A stretch of DNA of 64,000 nucleotides from Myxococcales bacterium. Its GTDB lineage: Bacteria; Myxococcota; UBA796; SXON01. The position numbers and the translations under genes were made by a program. The stretch is from assembly GCA_009692585.1 (NCBI GenBank), contig SHYX01000018.1, positions 1-64,000 on the forward strand, in the 5' to 3' direction. The notes below the pieces were generated by a model. The model ran no database searches. It was not told the DNA's origin and worked only from the letters and a program-made list of their open reading frames with translations. How positions within the stretch are numbered: the first letter of the stretch is position 1; each line of letters begins with the position of its first letter. Below, in pieces: positions 16,283-25,383 of this stretch.

Positions 16283-18001
16283 GTGCTCGCCCTCGTCGCT
16301 CTTGTCCTGGCCTACGAGCCGATCCCCGAAGCGGTGGCGGTCTCGGTGTCCGCCGTTGGTCTCGATCGGCTGGGCAACGCGCTGGCCGAGGTGATGCCGG
16401 AGTCCTTCGCGATCGGGTCGATCGGGTCGGAGCTCGTGTGTGACGAGAACGATGTCACCGCGGTCCTGAGCCTCGAGGTCGACGCGCTCGAGGTGCTCAT
16501 CCACGTCGACGAGCTCAGCATCGTGCCCAGCCGCGGTCGTCTTGACATCTCGGTGTACGGTGCCATCGACAGCACCCCCACCATGCTGGTGGCCAGTGGC
16601 TCCTGCCCGCCCTTGACCGACCTCGAAGAGACCTGCGCCGTGCAACTCGGAACCACCCCGATCGAGGCCCACTTCGGCCTGTCGATGACCCTCGTCGACG
16701 GCGTGGTCGACGCGACGGTCGATGAGATCGCCGTCACCCTCGGCACCATCACCAACCCGGTCGACGGTTGCACCGTCGCCAGCGCCATCGGCACGCTGCT
16801 CGGACAGAACCCGCTCGCGCTCACCAACATCCTGCAGGAGCAGATCGATCCGGCCCTGGCGGATCTGGGCCCGAGCATCGAGACGGCGGTCGAAGAAGGG
16901 TTGGACGCGCTGAGGTTGGACACGTCGTTCGCCATCGGGGTGGCGACGGTGGGGCTCTCGATCGAACCCACCCGGCTCGACATCGACGAGGACGGGCTGA
17001 CCATCGTGCTCGGCGCGTCGGTCACCTCCAGCGGCACGTCGGATTGTGTGCCCGCCGGCACCCCACCGACGGGAGGTGCTCCGCTCCCGGTGCTGGACGG
17101 AAACGGTCCCGGTGACCTCACCTACGACATCGGCGCCGTCGTCAACAAAGCCTTCGTCGACCAGATCCTCTTTGCGGTCTACGAGTCGGGCGGCCTGTGC
17201 ATCGACGCGGGCGCCATGGCCGGGCTCACCCTGGACACCGAGCTCCTGGGTGCGGCGTTCGGAGCGGACTGGCGGACGCTGTTCCCGGAGTCCCAGCCGG
17301 TCGACCTCCTGGTCCGGCCGGCCACGCCACCGACGATTCGGTTCGAGGAGGACGGCGCCCCGGTGCGGCTCGACCTCAACGGCCTCGGTCTCACCACGTT
17401 CTCCGCGCTTGACCAACGCCGCGCGCGCATCTTCGCCATCGCGATGAACGGTGAGGTCGGCGTCGACATCGCGTACGCCGATGGTCTGCTCACCCCGAGC
17501 CTGCTGCTCGACCCTGCCAGACTCGGCATGCACGAAGAGGATCACGAGCTCATCGGGCCGGGGTACGCCGCCGGGCTCGAGGAGTTCCTGCCCACGATCC
17601 TGGCGGCGGCCCTCCCGCCCGATCTGCTCCCCGTCATCACCCTGCCAACCTGGAACGGCATCGGCGTAGAGGCGCTCTGGGCGCTGCCTGCGCAGGGGGG
17701 TGACTGGTTGGGCCTGTGGGTGACGCTGGACACGGCGCACGTCACCCCGATCGAGCTGCCGGGCTGTGACGGCGGCGAGATCGGCTGCGATGGGGCCTCG
17801 GGCCCGGAGCTCGACCTCGAGTCCGCGTTGGGTTGCACCAGCGACGACGGCGGCTGCGGCGGCTGCGGTGACACCGCCGGCTGTGGCGATACCGGCGGGT
17901 GTGGGGGTGGATGCAGCACGGTCCCGGTGCGTCCGGTCCTGTTCGGGGCGGCGGTGCTGGGCGCGCTGTGGCGGCGGCGACGGCAGGACGGCGCTACATA
18001 G
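16283..18001 (+). CDS. Secreted MYXO-CTERM-like protein, possibly lipid-binding fold
   Basis: A 572-residue protein starting at GTG 16283. A signal-like N-terminus is followed by long stretches of alternating hydrophobic beta strands with two similar halves, and few charged residues. This resembles tubular lipid-binding (BPI/SMP-like) folds, though that is a guess from sequence style. The C-terminus has a Cys/Gly-rich spacer (GGCGGCGDTAGCGDTGGCGG), then a hydrophobic helix and RRRRQ, a MYXO-CTERM-like sorting tail. It is probably exported and anchored on the cell surface. The start lies 24 bp after the preceding gene, so the two are probably co-transcribed. Confidence 0.65.
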   Translation: MLALVALVLAYEPIPEAVAVSVSAVGLDRLGNALAEVMPESFAIGSIGSELVCDENDVTAVLSLEVDALEVLIHVDELSIVPSRGRLDISVYGAIDSTPTMLVASGSCPPLTDLEETCAVQLGTTPIEAHFGLSMTLVDGVVDATVDEIAVTLGTITNPVDGCTVASAIGTLLGQNPLALTNILQEQIDPALADLGPSIETAVEEGLDALRLDTSFAIGVATVGLSIEPTRLDIDEDGLTIVLGASVTSSGTSDCVPAGTPPTGGAPLPVLDGNGPGDLTYDIGAVVNKAFVDQILFAVYESGGLCIDAGAMAGLTLDTELLGAAFGADWRTLFPESQPVDLLVRPATPPTIRFEEDGAPVRLDLNGLGLTTFSALDQRRARIFAIAMNGEVGVDIAYADGLLTPSLLLDPARLGMHEEDHELIGPGYAAGLEEFLPTILAAALPPDLLPVITLPTWNGIGVEALWALPAQGGDWLGLWVTLDTAHVTPIELPGCDGGEIGCDGASGPELDLESALGCTSDDGGCGGCGDTAGCGDTGGCGGGCSTVPVRPVLFGAAVLGALWRRRRQDGAT

Positions 18002-18006
18002 CGTCC

Positions 18007-18507
18007 ATGTCCGAGGACCCGAGGGACCGAGCGGTCGCCTACGTGGAGCAGCTGCACCGTGCCGTGGACGAGTTGGTGGCGCCGATCGGCGCGCGGCTGG
18101 GTGACCGGCTGATGTGCCGAATGGGCTGTTCCGGCTGCTGCACCGACGGCTTGACGATCTTCGAGGTCGAGGCGGAGCTGATCCAACGGCGTCACCCCGA
18201 CGCCTTGCTGTCGCCACCGGCGCCGGCCGGGCAGTGCGCGATGCTCACGCCCCAGGGCGCCTGTCGGGTGTACGCGGCCCGACCCTACGTCTGTCGTACC
18301 CAGGGCTACCCGCTGCGCTGGGCGGAAGACGACGGCGAGAAACGCGACATCTGCCCGCTCAACGACGATGGCAGCGATCTGACCGAGCTGCCCGACGCGC
18401 TGTGCTGGACCCTGGGTCCGATCGAGCGTCGCCTCGCGTCGGCCCAGGCGCTGATCGACGGCGGTGAGGGGCGGCGGGTCGCGATACGAGACCTGTTCGG
18501 TGAGTAG
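18007..18507 (+). CDS. YkgJ-family cysteine-cluster protein
   Basis: A 166-residue cytoplasmic protein. It has the conserved cysteine set of the YkgJ/CxxCxxCC family: CRMGCSGCC near residues 37-45, then CAML, ACRVYAARPYVCRTQGYPLR and CPLN. These cysteines are thought to bind zinc or an iron-sulfur cluster; the function of the family is not firmly known. The start ATG lies only five bases after the preceding stop. Confidence 0.85.
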   Translation: MSEDPRDRAVAYVEQLHRAVDELVAPIGARLGDRLMCRMGCSGCCTDGLTIFEVEAELIQRRHPDALLSPPAPAGQCAMLTPQGACRVYAARPYVCRTQGYPLRWAEDDGEKRDICPLNDDGSDLTELPDALCWTLGPIERRLASAQALIDGGEGRRVAIRDLFGE

Positions 18508-18555
18508 CGGACGGGGTCGATGGGCCCGCGCCGCGTCCGCGTGGCTCCCCCGCGA

Positions 18556-19332
18556 TCACTCGGCGCGCCGGTACTCCGGCCGCCGGTCCCGCAGGGCCGG
18601 AAAGCTGGCCCGCGCCGCGCTCACCACCGCGGGGTCAACCTCGGCGACGTAGACCGCCTCCGTCTCGGCCCCGCCCGCCAGGACCTCGCCCCACGGGCTG
18701 ATCAGCGCGCTGTCACCCGCATAGTGGAGCCCGTCCCCATCGCCACAACGGTTGACCCCCACCACGTAGGCCTGCGTCTCGATGGCGCGGGCGCGCAAGA
18801 GCGTCTGCCAATGCGCCCGCCGCCGCTCCGGCCAGTTGGCGATCACCACGAAGGCGTCGGTGTCCTCGGCGACGAGGCGGAAGGGCTCGACGAAGCGCAG
18901 GTCGTAGCAGACCAGCGGCGTGATTCGCACGCCGCCGACCGTCCAGGTGTGCACCTCATCGCCAGTTGTATAGTGTTTGTCTTCGTCTGCGAAGCTGAAG
19001 GCATGGAGCTTTCCGGCGCGTCGGACCTCGCCGTCGGGCGACACCAGGACCGCGCAGTTGCGCGGCAGCCCGGCGTCACGGAGTAGGGGGACCCCGGCCA
19101 GGATGTGCACGCCCAGTCCGCGGGAGACATCGGCCAGGAAGGTCTCGGTGGGACCGCCGGGCGCCTCGGCGACACGCGCGCTCAGCATGGTGAAGCCGCA
19201 CGCGAACAGCTCTGGAAGCACCACCAGCGCGGCGCCAGCGGCGGCAGCTTCCTGGATGCGGGCTTCGGCGCGGCGGAAGTTGACGGGGGCATCCTCCCAG
19301 GCAATGTCGAGCTGTACCGCGGCGACGCGCAT
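18556..19332 (-). CDS. Nitrilase-superfamily amidohydrolase (omega-amidase-like)
   Basis: A 258-residue cytoplasmic carbon-nitrogen hydrolase. The catalytic triad is visible: Glu41 in LPELF, Lys109 in GKLHAF, and Cys142 in PLVCYDLRF. YCYDLRFPE-type motifs and the total length fit the omega-amidase / YafV branch, which hydrolyses 2-oxoglutaramate or 2-oxosuccinamate to the oxo-acid and ammonia. Other small amides are possible. I chose ATG 19332 because MRVAAVQLDIAW is the usual start of the family. It lies 88 bp after the aldehyde dehydrogenase on the same strand. Confidence 0.85.
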   Translation of the reverse strand: MRVAAVQLDIAWEDAPVNFRRAEARIQEAAAAGAALVVLPELFACGFTMLSARVAEAPGGPTETFLADVSRGLGVHILAGVPLLRDAGLPRNCAVLVSPDGEVRRAGKLHAFSFADEDKHYTTGDEVHTWTVGGVRITPLVCYDLRFVEPFRLVAEDTDAFVVIANWPERRRAHWQTLLRARAIETQAYVVGVNRCGDGDGLHYAGDSALISPWGEVLAGGAETEAVYVAEVDPAVVSAARASFPALRDRRPEYRRAE

Positions 19333-19420
19333 CAGGGCCCCGTAATCGACCATCGCGCCGGCACCACCGGCAACATGCCGGGCCAGCCCCCGTGGGCCAC
19401 CTCCTCCGGGACGACGGTCG

Positions 19421-20992
19421 TCACGCGGACTCGATTCCGAGCAGCTTGCCGAGGATCACGCGATCGCCCTGCAGCGCCGTCCGCTGCATGTAGAACGCGA
19501 GGCCACGCTCCCCACCCAGCTCCTCGCCGCCGCCGGCCCGGCCCGGGCCGCCGTGGATGCAGTTGGGCAGCACCATCCCCGGGGCGATGACCTGATCGGC
19601 CACCTTCGACGAGGTCAGCATCATCCGTCCCAGCCACGGCGCGCACTGCACCATCATCGCGCCGAGCCAGGCGCGGTCGTCGCCATAGACCGTGGACATC
19701 AGGCTGCCCTGGCCTCGCGCGAGCGCGGCGGAGCCGGCCTCGGCGCTGCCGTCGTAGGGCACCAGGGAGACCGAGGGTCCGAAGACCTCCACGTCGTGGA
19801 CGGGACCCGCGGCGGCGCTGTCCAGCCGGATCACGGTGGGCGCGACGAAGTACCCCTTGCCCTCCGGCGCGTGCTTGCCGTCGATGCGTTCGGGGCCTCC
19901 GGTCACCACCCGCCCGTGCGCTGCGATCTGGCGAATTCCGTCCACCACGTCGCGTAGCTGTGCGGCGGTGCTCACCGGCCCCATCCCCACGCCGTCCACC
20001 ACCGGGTCGCCGACGGTGATGGCGCTGAGGCCTTCGAGGACCGCCTCCTCGAACGCGTCCATCCGCGCGTCGGGAACCATGACGCGGCGGATTGCCGTGC
20101 ACTTCTGGCCCGCCTTCTGGGTCATGTCGGTCACGACGTGGCGGACGGCGGTGTTCCAGAGCTCCGAGCCGACGTCGACATCGGGCCCGAGCACCGCCGC
20201 GTTGAGCGAGTCGGCCTCGACGTTGACGCGCACGCCCCGTTCGGCGAAGCCCGGCGTGTTCCGCAACATCGCGCCGGTGGCGTTGCTGCCCGTGAACGCG
20301 AGGGAGTCCTGGGCGCCGAGTCGCGACAGCAGGTCGCCGGTCGAGCCGCAGATGAGCTGGAACGCGCCCTCGGGGACCAGTCCGCTCTCGACGAGCAGCT
20401 CCGTCATCCGAAACGTGAGGTGGGCGGTGGCCGTGGCCGGCTTGCTGATGATCGGCGCCCCGGCGAGCCAGGCGACAGCGGCCTTTTCGAAGGTGCCCCA
20501 CGCCGGGAAATTGAAGGCATTGATGTGCACGGCCACGCCCTGCCGGGGCAACAGCACGTGCTGGCCGCCGAAGCGAGGCGCCCGAGTCAACTGCGCCAGC
20601 TCGCCGTCGAGCAGCCAGGGGCGATCACCAATCCGCAACGCGAGCGCCTCACCGAAGGCCGCGTAGGCGCCAAGGGTGCCGATCGCGCCGTCCACGTCGA
20701 ACTTGGCGTCACCTCGGGTGCTCCCCCCGTTGATCTGCGCCAGGTCGAGCAGCTCCTCGCGGTGGGTGTGGAAGAGCTTCTGCACGCCCTTGATCATCGC
20801 CGCGCGCGCCGACCACGGCTGCTTCCGAAGCACCGCGCCGGCCTGTCGGGCGTGGGCCAGCACGGCGCCGTGGTCGATCCCCTCCGCCGACGTCTCGGCG
20901 ATCACCGCCTCGGTGGCGGGATTGACGAGCTGCGCGGGCTTTCCAGCGCCGTCGAACCAGGCACCGGCGACGTAGGACTTCAGGCGAACCAT
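19421..20992 (-). CDS. Aldehyde dehydrogenase, PaaZ/BoxD-like
   Basis: A 523-residue NAD(P)-dependent dehydrogenase. Catalytic Glu259 (NVEADSLNA) and Cys298 (QKAGQKCTAIRR) are present, as are AFNFPAWGTFEK (residues 159-170) and LAFTGSNATG for the cofactor site. The N-terminus MVRLKSYVAGAWFDG, the length and HINAFNFP fit the PaaZ aldehyde-dehydrogenase domain and 3,4-dehydroadipyl-CoA semialdehyde dehydrogenase (BoxD), used in aerobic aromatic-acid breakdown via CoA esters. No other box or paa genes are in the window, so the substrate is uncertain. A GGAGAGAG ribosome site precedes ATG 20992. Confidence 0.85.
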   Translation of the reverse strand: MVRLKSYVAGAWFDGAGKPAQLVNPATEAVIAETSAEGIDHGAVLAHARQAGAVLRKQPWSARAAMIKGVQKLFHTHREELLDLAQINGGSTRGDAKFDVDGAIGTLGAYAAFGEALALRIGDRPWLLDGELAQLTRAPRFGGQHVLLPRQGVAVHINAFNFPAWGTFEKAAVAWLAGAPIISKPATATAHLTFRMTELLVESGLVPEGAFQLICGSTGDLLSRLGAQDSLAFTGSNATGAMLRNTPGFAERGVRVNVEADSLNAAVLGPDVDVGSELWNTAVRHVVTDMTQKAGQKCTAIRRVMVPDARMDAFEEAVLEGLSAITVGDPVVDGVGMGPVSTAAQLRDVVDGIRQIAAHGRVVTGGPERIDGKHAPEGKGYFVAPTVIRLDSAAAGPVHDVEVFGPSVSLVPYDGSAEAGSAALARGQGSLMSTVYGDDRAWLGAMMVQCAPWLGRMMLTSSKVADQVIAPGMVLPNCIHGGPGRAGGGEELGGERGLAFYMQRTALQGDRVILGKLLGIESA

Positions 20993-21020
20993 GGCTCTCT
21001 CCACGATCCCGCGGGCTAAC

Positions 21021-23864
21021 TCACCCCTCGCAGATGTACCGGAACGAAGACGTGCAGGGCTCGTCGTTCCACGTTGTCGCGGGGTAGTAACGCCCCAGTT
21101 GCCCGCAATCCTCGTTGGAGCCTGAGTTGTTGGGCTCACCCGAGGCCCAGTTGGTGTAGCTCGCGGCGTCCCCGTTGGCCCAGACCCACGTCCCTTCGGT
21201 GCTGACGTCGTTGAATCCCAGCCACCACTTGCCGCCGTAGCGGACGAAGGCCTGCGAGTTGATCTCGGTGTTTTCCGCCGCGTCGGTGATGGCGACGTAG
21301 TCGTAGTCGTAGCTGAGACAGGCGGTCTCCCCGGCGGTCCACGTCGCGGCCGTCGTGCAGTACATGTAGACGCTGCCGCCGTACTCTTCGACGTCGCAGG
21401 GGCACAGGCCGTCGTTGTCCCGACTGCCGTCGCAGTCGTTGTCGAGGGTGTCGCACACGTCGGACTCGCCGGGGTTGACGTCGGCGTCGCCATCGTCGCA
21501 ATCGTCGTCGGTGACGGAGTAGCCGCTCGGCACCGAGCAGGCGGTGGTCGTGGCGGTGCTGTCGCCGTAGCCGTCGCCGTCGGTGTCGGCGTAGTAGGTG
21601 GTGGTCAGGCCCTCGTCGATCGCGCCGTCGCAGTCGTTGTCGATGCTGTCGCACACCTCGGCGGCGCCGGGGTAGGCGGTGGCCGCGGTGTCGTCGCAGT
21701 CGTCGTCGTTGCCGACGTACCCAGTGGGAGCGGCGCACGCGGTCGTGGTGGAGCTGGCGTCCCCGTACCCATCGCTGTCCGCATCGGCGTAGAAGGTGGT
21801 CGTCGCTCCGTCGTCGACGGTGCCGTCGCAGTCGTTGTCCAATCCGTCGCAAGCCTCGGTGGCGCCGGGGTAGACGGTGGCCGCGGTGTCGTCGCAGTCG
21901 GTGTCGTCGGTGGTGTAGCCGGCGGGCGCGGCGCAGGCGTCCGCGGTGCTTCCGGCGTCGCCGTAGCCGTCGGCGTCCCCGTCGGCGTAAAAGGTGGTGG
22001 TGGCGCCGTCGTCGACCGTGCCGTCGCAGTCGTTGTCCAGGCCGTCGCAAAGCTCGGCGGCCCCGGGGTACACGGCGGAGTCGGTGTCGTCGCAGTCGTC
22101 GTCGTTGGTGACGGTGTCGGCCGGCTGGGTGCAGTCGACGATCGCCGTGGTGTCGCCGTAGCCGTCGCCGTCGCTGTCGGCGTACCAGGTGCCGGCGTCG
22201 AGCGCCGCGTCCTCGTCCACCGCGCCGTCGCAGTTGTTGTCCACGCCGTCGCACATCTCGGTGCCGGCGGGGTTGATGCTGGCGTCGGTGTCGTCGCAGT
22301 CGTCGTCAGTGCCGACGTAGCCGCTCGGCGCGGAGCAGCTGTTAAGCGTGCTCGCGGCGTCCCCATAGCCGTCGCTGTCGGCGTCGGCGTACCAGCTCAG
22401 CGTGTCGGCCGAGGTGGCCTCGTCGACGGTGCCGTCGCAGTTGTCGTCGATGCCGTTGCAGAGTTCGATCTCGGCAGGGTTGATGTCGGCGTCGGCGTCG
22501 TCGCAGTCGGTCGCGTCAGTCGTATAGCCGGTTGGTGCGTCGCAAGCGATCGCAGTGTTGCCGGCGTCGCCGTAGCCGTCGGCATCGCTGTCGGCGTACC
22601 AGGTGGTGGCGTCGCTGGCGTCGGCTTCGTCGACGGCGCCGTCGCAATCGTTGTCGACGCTGTCGCAGACCTCGGCGGCGGCAGGGTTGTTGGCGGCGTC
22701 GGTGTCGTCGCATTCCTCACACGCAGCGTACCCGTCGCCGTCCGCGTCGGCGAAGCCGACACTACCATCGCAATTGTAGTCGTTCGGATCGGCGCAGTCC
22801 GACTCGGTGACGCCGGGGTTGTAGGCGACGTCGGCGTCGTTGCAGTCCCCGCCCACCGCCGTGGTGCCGGTGGGCGCGTCGCAGGCGTAGACCGCGAGCG
22901 CGTCGTCCCCGTAGCCATCGCCGTCGGCATCGGTGTAAAAGGCCGTCCCGGTGGTCGCGTCCACACTGTCGTCGGCATCGTCGATCAGGGTGTCGCAATC
23001 GTCGTCGAGGCCGTTGCACACCTCCGCGGCGCCGGGGTTGATGTCGGGGCGGGTGTCGTCGCAATCGGTGGCGTCGGTGACCCAGCCCGCACCGGCCTCG
23101 CAGACGAGCTGCCCGGTCCCGGGATCGCCGTAGCCGTCGGCGTCGAGGTCCTGATACACGGTCACGCCCGCGCTGCTGTCCAGGCTGTCGTCTTCGTCGT
23201 CGTAGAGCGTGTCGCAGTCGTCGTCGAGCCCGTTGCACACTTCGAGGGCGTCCGGGTTGATCGCGGCGTCGGCGTCGTCGCACTCCGCGCACGCGGCGAA
23301 GCCGTCCGCGTCGTTGTCGTCGTAGCCGACGCTGCCGTCGCAGTTGTAGTCGTTGGGGTCCTCGCAGTCTTCCTCCGACGCTCCGGGATTGTAGGCCGCG
23401 TCGGTGTCGTTGCAGTCCCCGTCGATGTCGGTGGTCCCCGCGGGCTGGGTGCAGTCCCAGACGACGCTGGCGTCGTCGCCGTAGCCATCTTCATCGGCGT
23501 CGACGTACCAGGCGGTGGAGGTGAGACCGTTGTCCACGGTGCCGTCGCAATCATTGTCGAGATTGTCGCAGACGTCCTCGGCGCCGGGGTAGACGAGGTT
23601 GTTGGCGTCGTCGCAGTCGTCGCCAACCGTCGCGTAGCCCTCGGGCTGGTCGCAATAGCCGTCGGCCTGGGCCACATCGCCGTGGCCGTCACGGTCGTTG
23701 TCGTAGTAATACGTTGTGGCCTGGCCAATCGCGGAGTCGGCGTCGTCACAGTCCTCGTCCTCGTTGAGCCCGTCGCCATCGCGATCGGGGATGAACTTGG
23801 TCCCGCCTTCCGAACGGCAGGCCAAGGCGAGGAAGGGCACGGCGAGGAGCGTGGCAATGCGCAT
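21021..23864 (-). CDS. MopE-repeat lipoprotein with C-terminal C-type lectin domain
   Basis: A 947-residue surface lipoprotein. The lipobox is LALAC (Cys16). About thirteen MopE-type repeats follow (DCDD...PGA.E.CD..DNDCDG, each with a DxDxDGYGD loop), likely to bind calcium. After CPCDVEEYGG the last 130 residues form a C-type lectin-like domain: WTAGETACLSYDYDYVAI, WWLGFND, GTWVWANGD, SGEPNNSGSNEDCGQL, then WNDEPCTSSFRYICE. The EPN triplet is the one linked to mannose-type ligands in animal lectins, and WND completes the site. Myxobacterial MopE-like proteins are known; the lectin end suggests glycan recognition on prey or sister cells. No MYXO-CTERM tail is present, as expected for a lipoprotein. 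Confidence 0.9.
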   Translation of the reverse strand: MRIATLLAVPFLALACRSEGGTKFIPDRDGDGLNEDEDCDDADSAIGQATTYYYDNDRDGHGDVAQADGYCDQPEGYATVGDDCDDANNLVYPGAEDVCDNLDNDCDGTVDNGLTSTAWYVDADEDGYGDDASVVWDCTQPAGTTDIDGDCNDTDAAYNPGASEEDCEDPNDYNCDGSVGYDDNDADGFAACAECDDADAAINPDALEVCNGLDDDCDTLYDDEDDSLDSSAGVTVYQDLDADGYGDPGTGQLVCEAGAGWVTDATDCDDTRPDINPGAAEVCNGLDDDCDTLIDDADDSVDATTGTAFYTDADGDGYGDDALAVYACDAPTGTTAVGGDCNDADVAYNPGVTESDCADPNDYNCDGSVGFADADGDGYAACEECDDTDAANNPAAAEVCDSVDNDCDGAVDEADASDATTWYADSDADGYGDAGNTAIACDAPTGYTTDATDCDDADADINPAEIELCNGIDDNCDGTVDEATSADTLSWYADADSDGYGDAASTLNSCSAPSGYVGTDDDCDDTDASINPAGTEMCDGVDNNCDGAVDEDAALDAGTWYADSDGDGYGDTTAIVDCTQPADTVTNDDDCDDTDSAVYPGAAELCDGLDNDCDGTVDDGATTTFYADGDADGYGDAGSTADACAAPAGYTTDDTDCDDTAATVYPGATEACDGLDNDCDGTVDDGATTTFYADADSDGYGDASSTTTACAAPTGYVGNDDDCDDTAATAYPGAAEVCDSIDNDCDGAIDEGLTTTYYADTDGDGYGDSTATTTACSVPSGYSVTDDDCDDGDADVNPGESDVCDTLDNDCDGSRDNDGLCPCDVEEYGGSVYMYCTTAATWTAGETACLSYDYDYVAITDAAENTEINSQAFVRYGGKWWLGFNDVSTEGTWVWANGDAASYTNWASGEPNNSGSNEDCGQLGRYYPATTWNDEPCTSSFRYICEG

Positions 23865-23943
23865 GGGGGTCCGGAGTGGGGGAGTCTACCTCAGATTCCC
23901 CTGACCGGGCGTTTCGATCGGATTACGTTATGCGGCGGCCGCT

Positions 23944-25080
23944 TTGTTCTTGCACCGTCTTTTCTATGTGGTGCAGCTGGCCTCGATGGCGGCGCTGTTG
24001 CCGTTGCTCGGAGGACGCTTCGAGGCGGCCGGCTTCGACGGGCTGACGATCGGGGGCCTGATGGCCACGTTTCCGCTCGGTCGTCTGGTGGCGGCTCCGC
24101 TCTGGGCGGTCCTGGCCGACCGGTACCGGGTGGCGGGCCTGGTGCTGCGGTTGTCGGCGGTGTTGTCGGGCGCGGCCGGGATGGCGCTGGCCCGGGCCGA
24201 GTCCATCCCGGTGTTGGCGGGCGCGATCTTTATCTTCGCGGCGACGCGGGCACCGATCGGGGCGGTGTTCGACGCCCTGGTGCTCGGCCGGTTGTCCGAG
24301 TTGGGCCGCCCGACCGCGGAGTATGGGCGCATCCGCTTGTGGGGCTCGCTCGGATTCCTGGGCGGCGTCGTCCTGGCCAGCAATTGGGCGGCCACCGGAC
24401 TCCCGCCGCACCTGCTTGTCGACGGGACGTTGCTGGCGGCCGCGGGAGTGAGCTTCGGATTCCCCTTGCGGGGCGCCTGCGGCCCGGCGCCGATCCTGCC
24501 CGCCCTGCGCGAGTTGGCGGCCTCCCCGTTCCTGCTGCCCCTGCTGGTGACCGGCGCGCTCCAGGCGCTCACGATGTCGGTGTACGATACCTTTTACTCG
24601 GTGCACGTCGCCGCCCTCGGCTTGCCGGTGGGAGTCGTCGGGGCGTCGATGGCCCTCGGCGTAGGGTGCGAGGTGCTGCTGATGGTCGTCGGACGCCCGT
24701 TGTTACGGCGCCTGGGCCCGTCGCGTGGTCTGCTGCTCGCGGCGCTCTCCGGGCTCCCTCGGTGGCTCGTCACCGCTACCGCCACCGATCCGGCGGTGCT
24801 GGTGGCCACGCAGTCGCTTCACGGATTCGGCTTCGCGCTGTTCTGGCTGTCGGGCGTACAGCGTATGTCGCAGGCGGCGCGGCCGGAGATCGCGGCGTCC
24901 TCGCAGAGCCTGTGGGCGGCGGCGACCTACGGGTTCGGCGCGCTGGCCGGGGCGGGGCTGGCGGGCCTGGCGCGTCGTGAGTTTGGTTCGGATGGAATCT
25001 TCTGGATGCTCGCGTTCGTCTCGCTCTTGGCGAGCATGAGCGCGGTCTGGTTGTGGCGGGTCGATCGGCCGAAGGGGTGA
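23944..25080 (+). CDS. MFS transporter (HcaT / MFS_1-like)
   Basis: A 378-residue inner-membrane protein with about 12 hydrophobic helices. HRLFYVVQLASMAALLPLL begins the first helix. The segment PLGRLVAAPLWAVLADRYR (residues about 47-65) is the loop 2-3 motif of the MFS_1-like / nucleoside and phenylpropionate transporter group, and GRIRLWGSLGFLGG is its mid-protein counterpart. The substrate is unknown. TTG 23944 is taken as the start, since an ATG 14 bases upstream is in another frame. The gene is divergent from the lectin-MopE gene, with a 79-bp gap. Confidence 0.8.
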   Translation: MFLHRLFYVVQLASMAALLPLLGGRFEAAGFDGLTIGGLMATFPLGRLVAAPLWAVLADRYRVAGLVLRLSAVLSGAAGMALARAESIPVLAGAIFIFAATRAPIGAVFDALVLGRLSELGRPTAEYGRIRLWGSLGFLGGVVLASNWAATGLPPHLLVDGTLLAAAGVSFGFPLRGACGPAPILPALRELAASPFLLPLLVTGALQALTMSVYDTFYSVHVAALGLPVGVVGASMALGVGCEVLLMVVGRPLLRRLGPSRGLLLAALSGLPRWLVTATATDPAVLVATQSLHGFGFALFWLSGVQRMSQAARPEIAASSQSLWAAATYGFGALAGAGLAGLARREFGSDGIFWMLAFVSLLASMSAVWLWRVDRPKG

Positions 25081-25383
25081 ACGCCGCGCTCAGAACCACC
25101 CGGCGCGCGCCAGCGACACACACAGCCGGGCATCCGGGGTGTCCCGTCGCGCCGGCGAGGGCCGCCAGGGCCAGGCCCACTCCCCGTGGCAGCGAGGTCG
25201 GCTCGAGCACCGGAGCGAGCGGCCCCAGGAGGCGGGCGCCATCGGCGTCGGCGAGCCAGTCGAGCCCCGCCGGCGGCGCGCGCAGACCGGTGTCGCCGGC
25301 ACAGAGTCGCCCAAAGCCCACCCGGGTAGCCCCGAGCGCGGTCAGCGTGCCCATCCGCCCAGTTGCAGACGCATCGCGCCGAC
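25081..25383 (-). other. Gap between MFS and sbcC with weak coding potential
   Basis: A frame starting at ATG 25354 reads MGTLTALGATRVGFGRLCAG and continues for about 90 codons with typical high-GC third positions and a natural Ala/Gly/Leu composition. It has no stop before it enters the MFS gene antisense, where the sequence becomes unlike protein. It starts 29 bp after the sbcC stop on the same strand. It may be a decayed or frameshifted third gene of the sbcD-sbcC operon, or chance. No family is recognised. Confidence 0.3.

Noticed and set aside
14654..18217. Very long minus-strand open frame (1187 codons) opposite three plus-strand genes
   Set aside because: Its composition (Arg, Gly, Glu, His, Gln-rich) is the antisense shadow of high-GC genes; the plus-strand proteins have clear signals, helices and motifs.
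21400..23800. Dense short DNA repeats resembling a CRISPR or satellite array
   Set aside because: Repeats are of variable length, in frame, and code for MopE-type DCDD units; there are no unique spacers of constant size.
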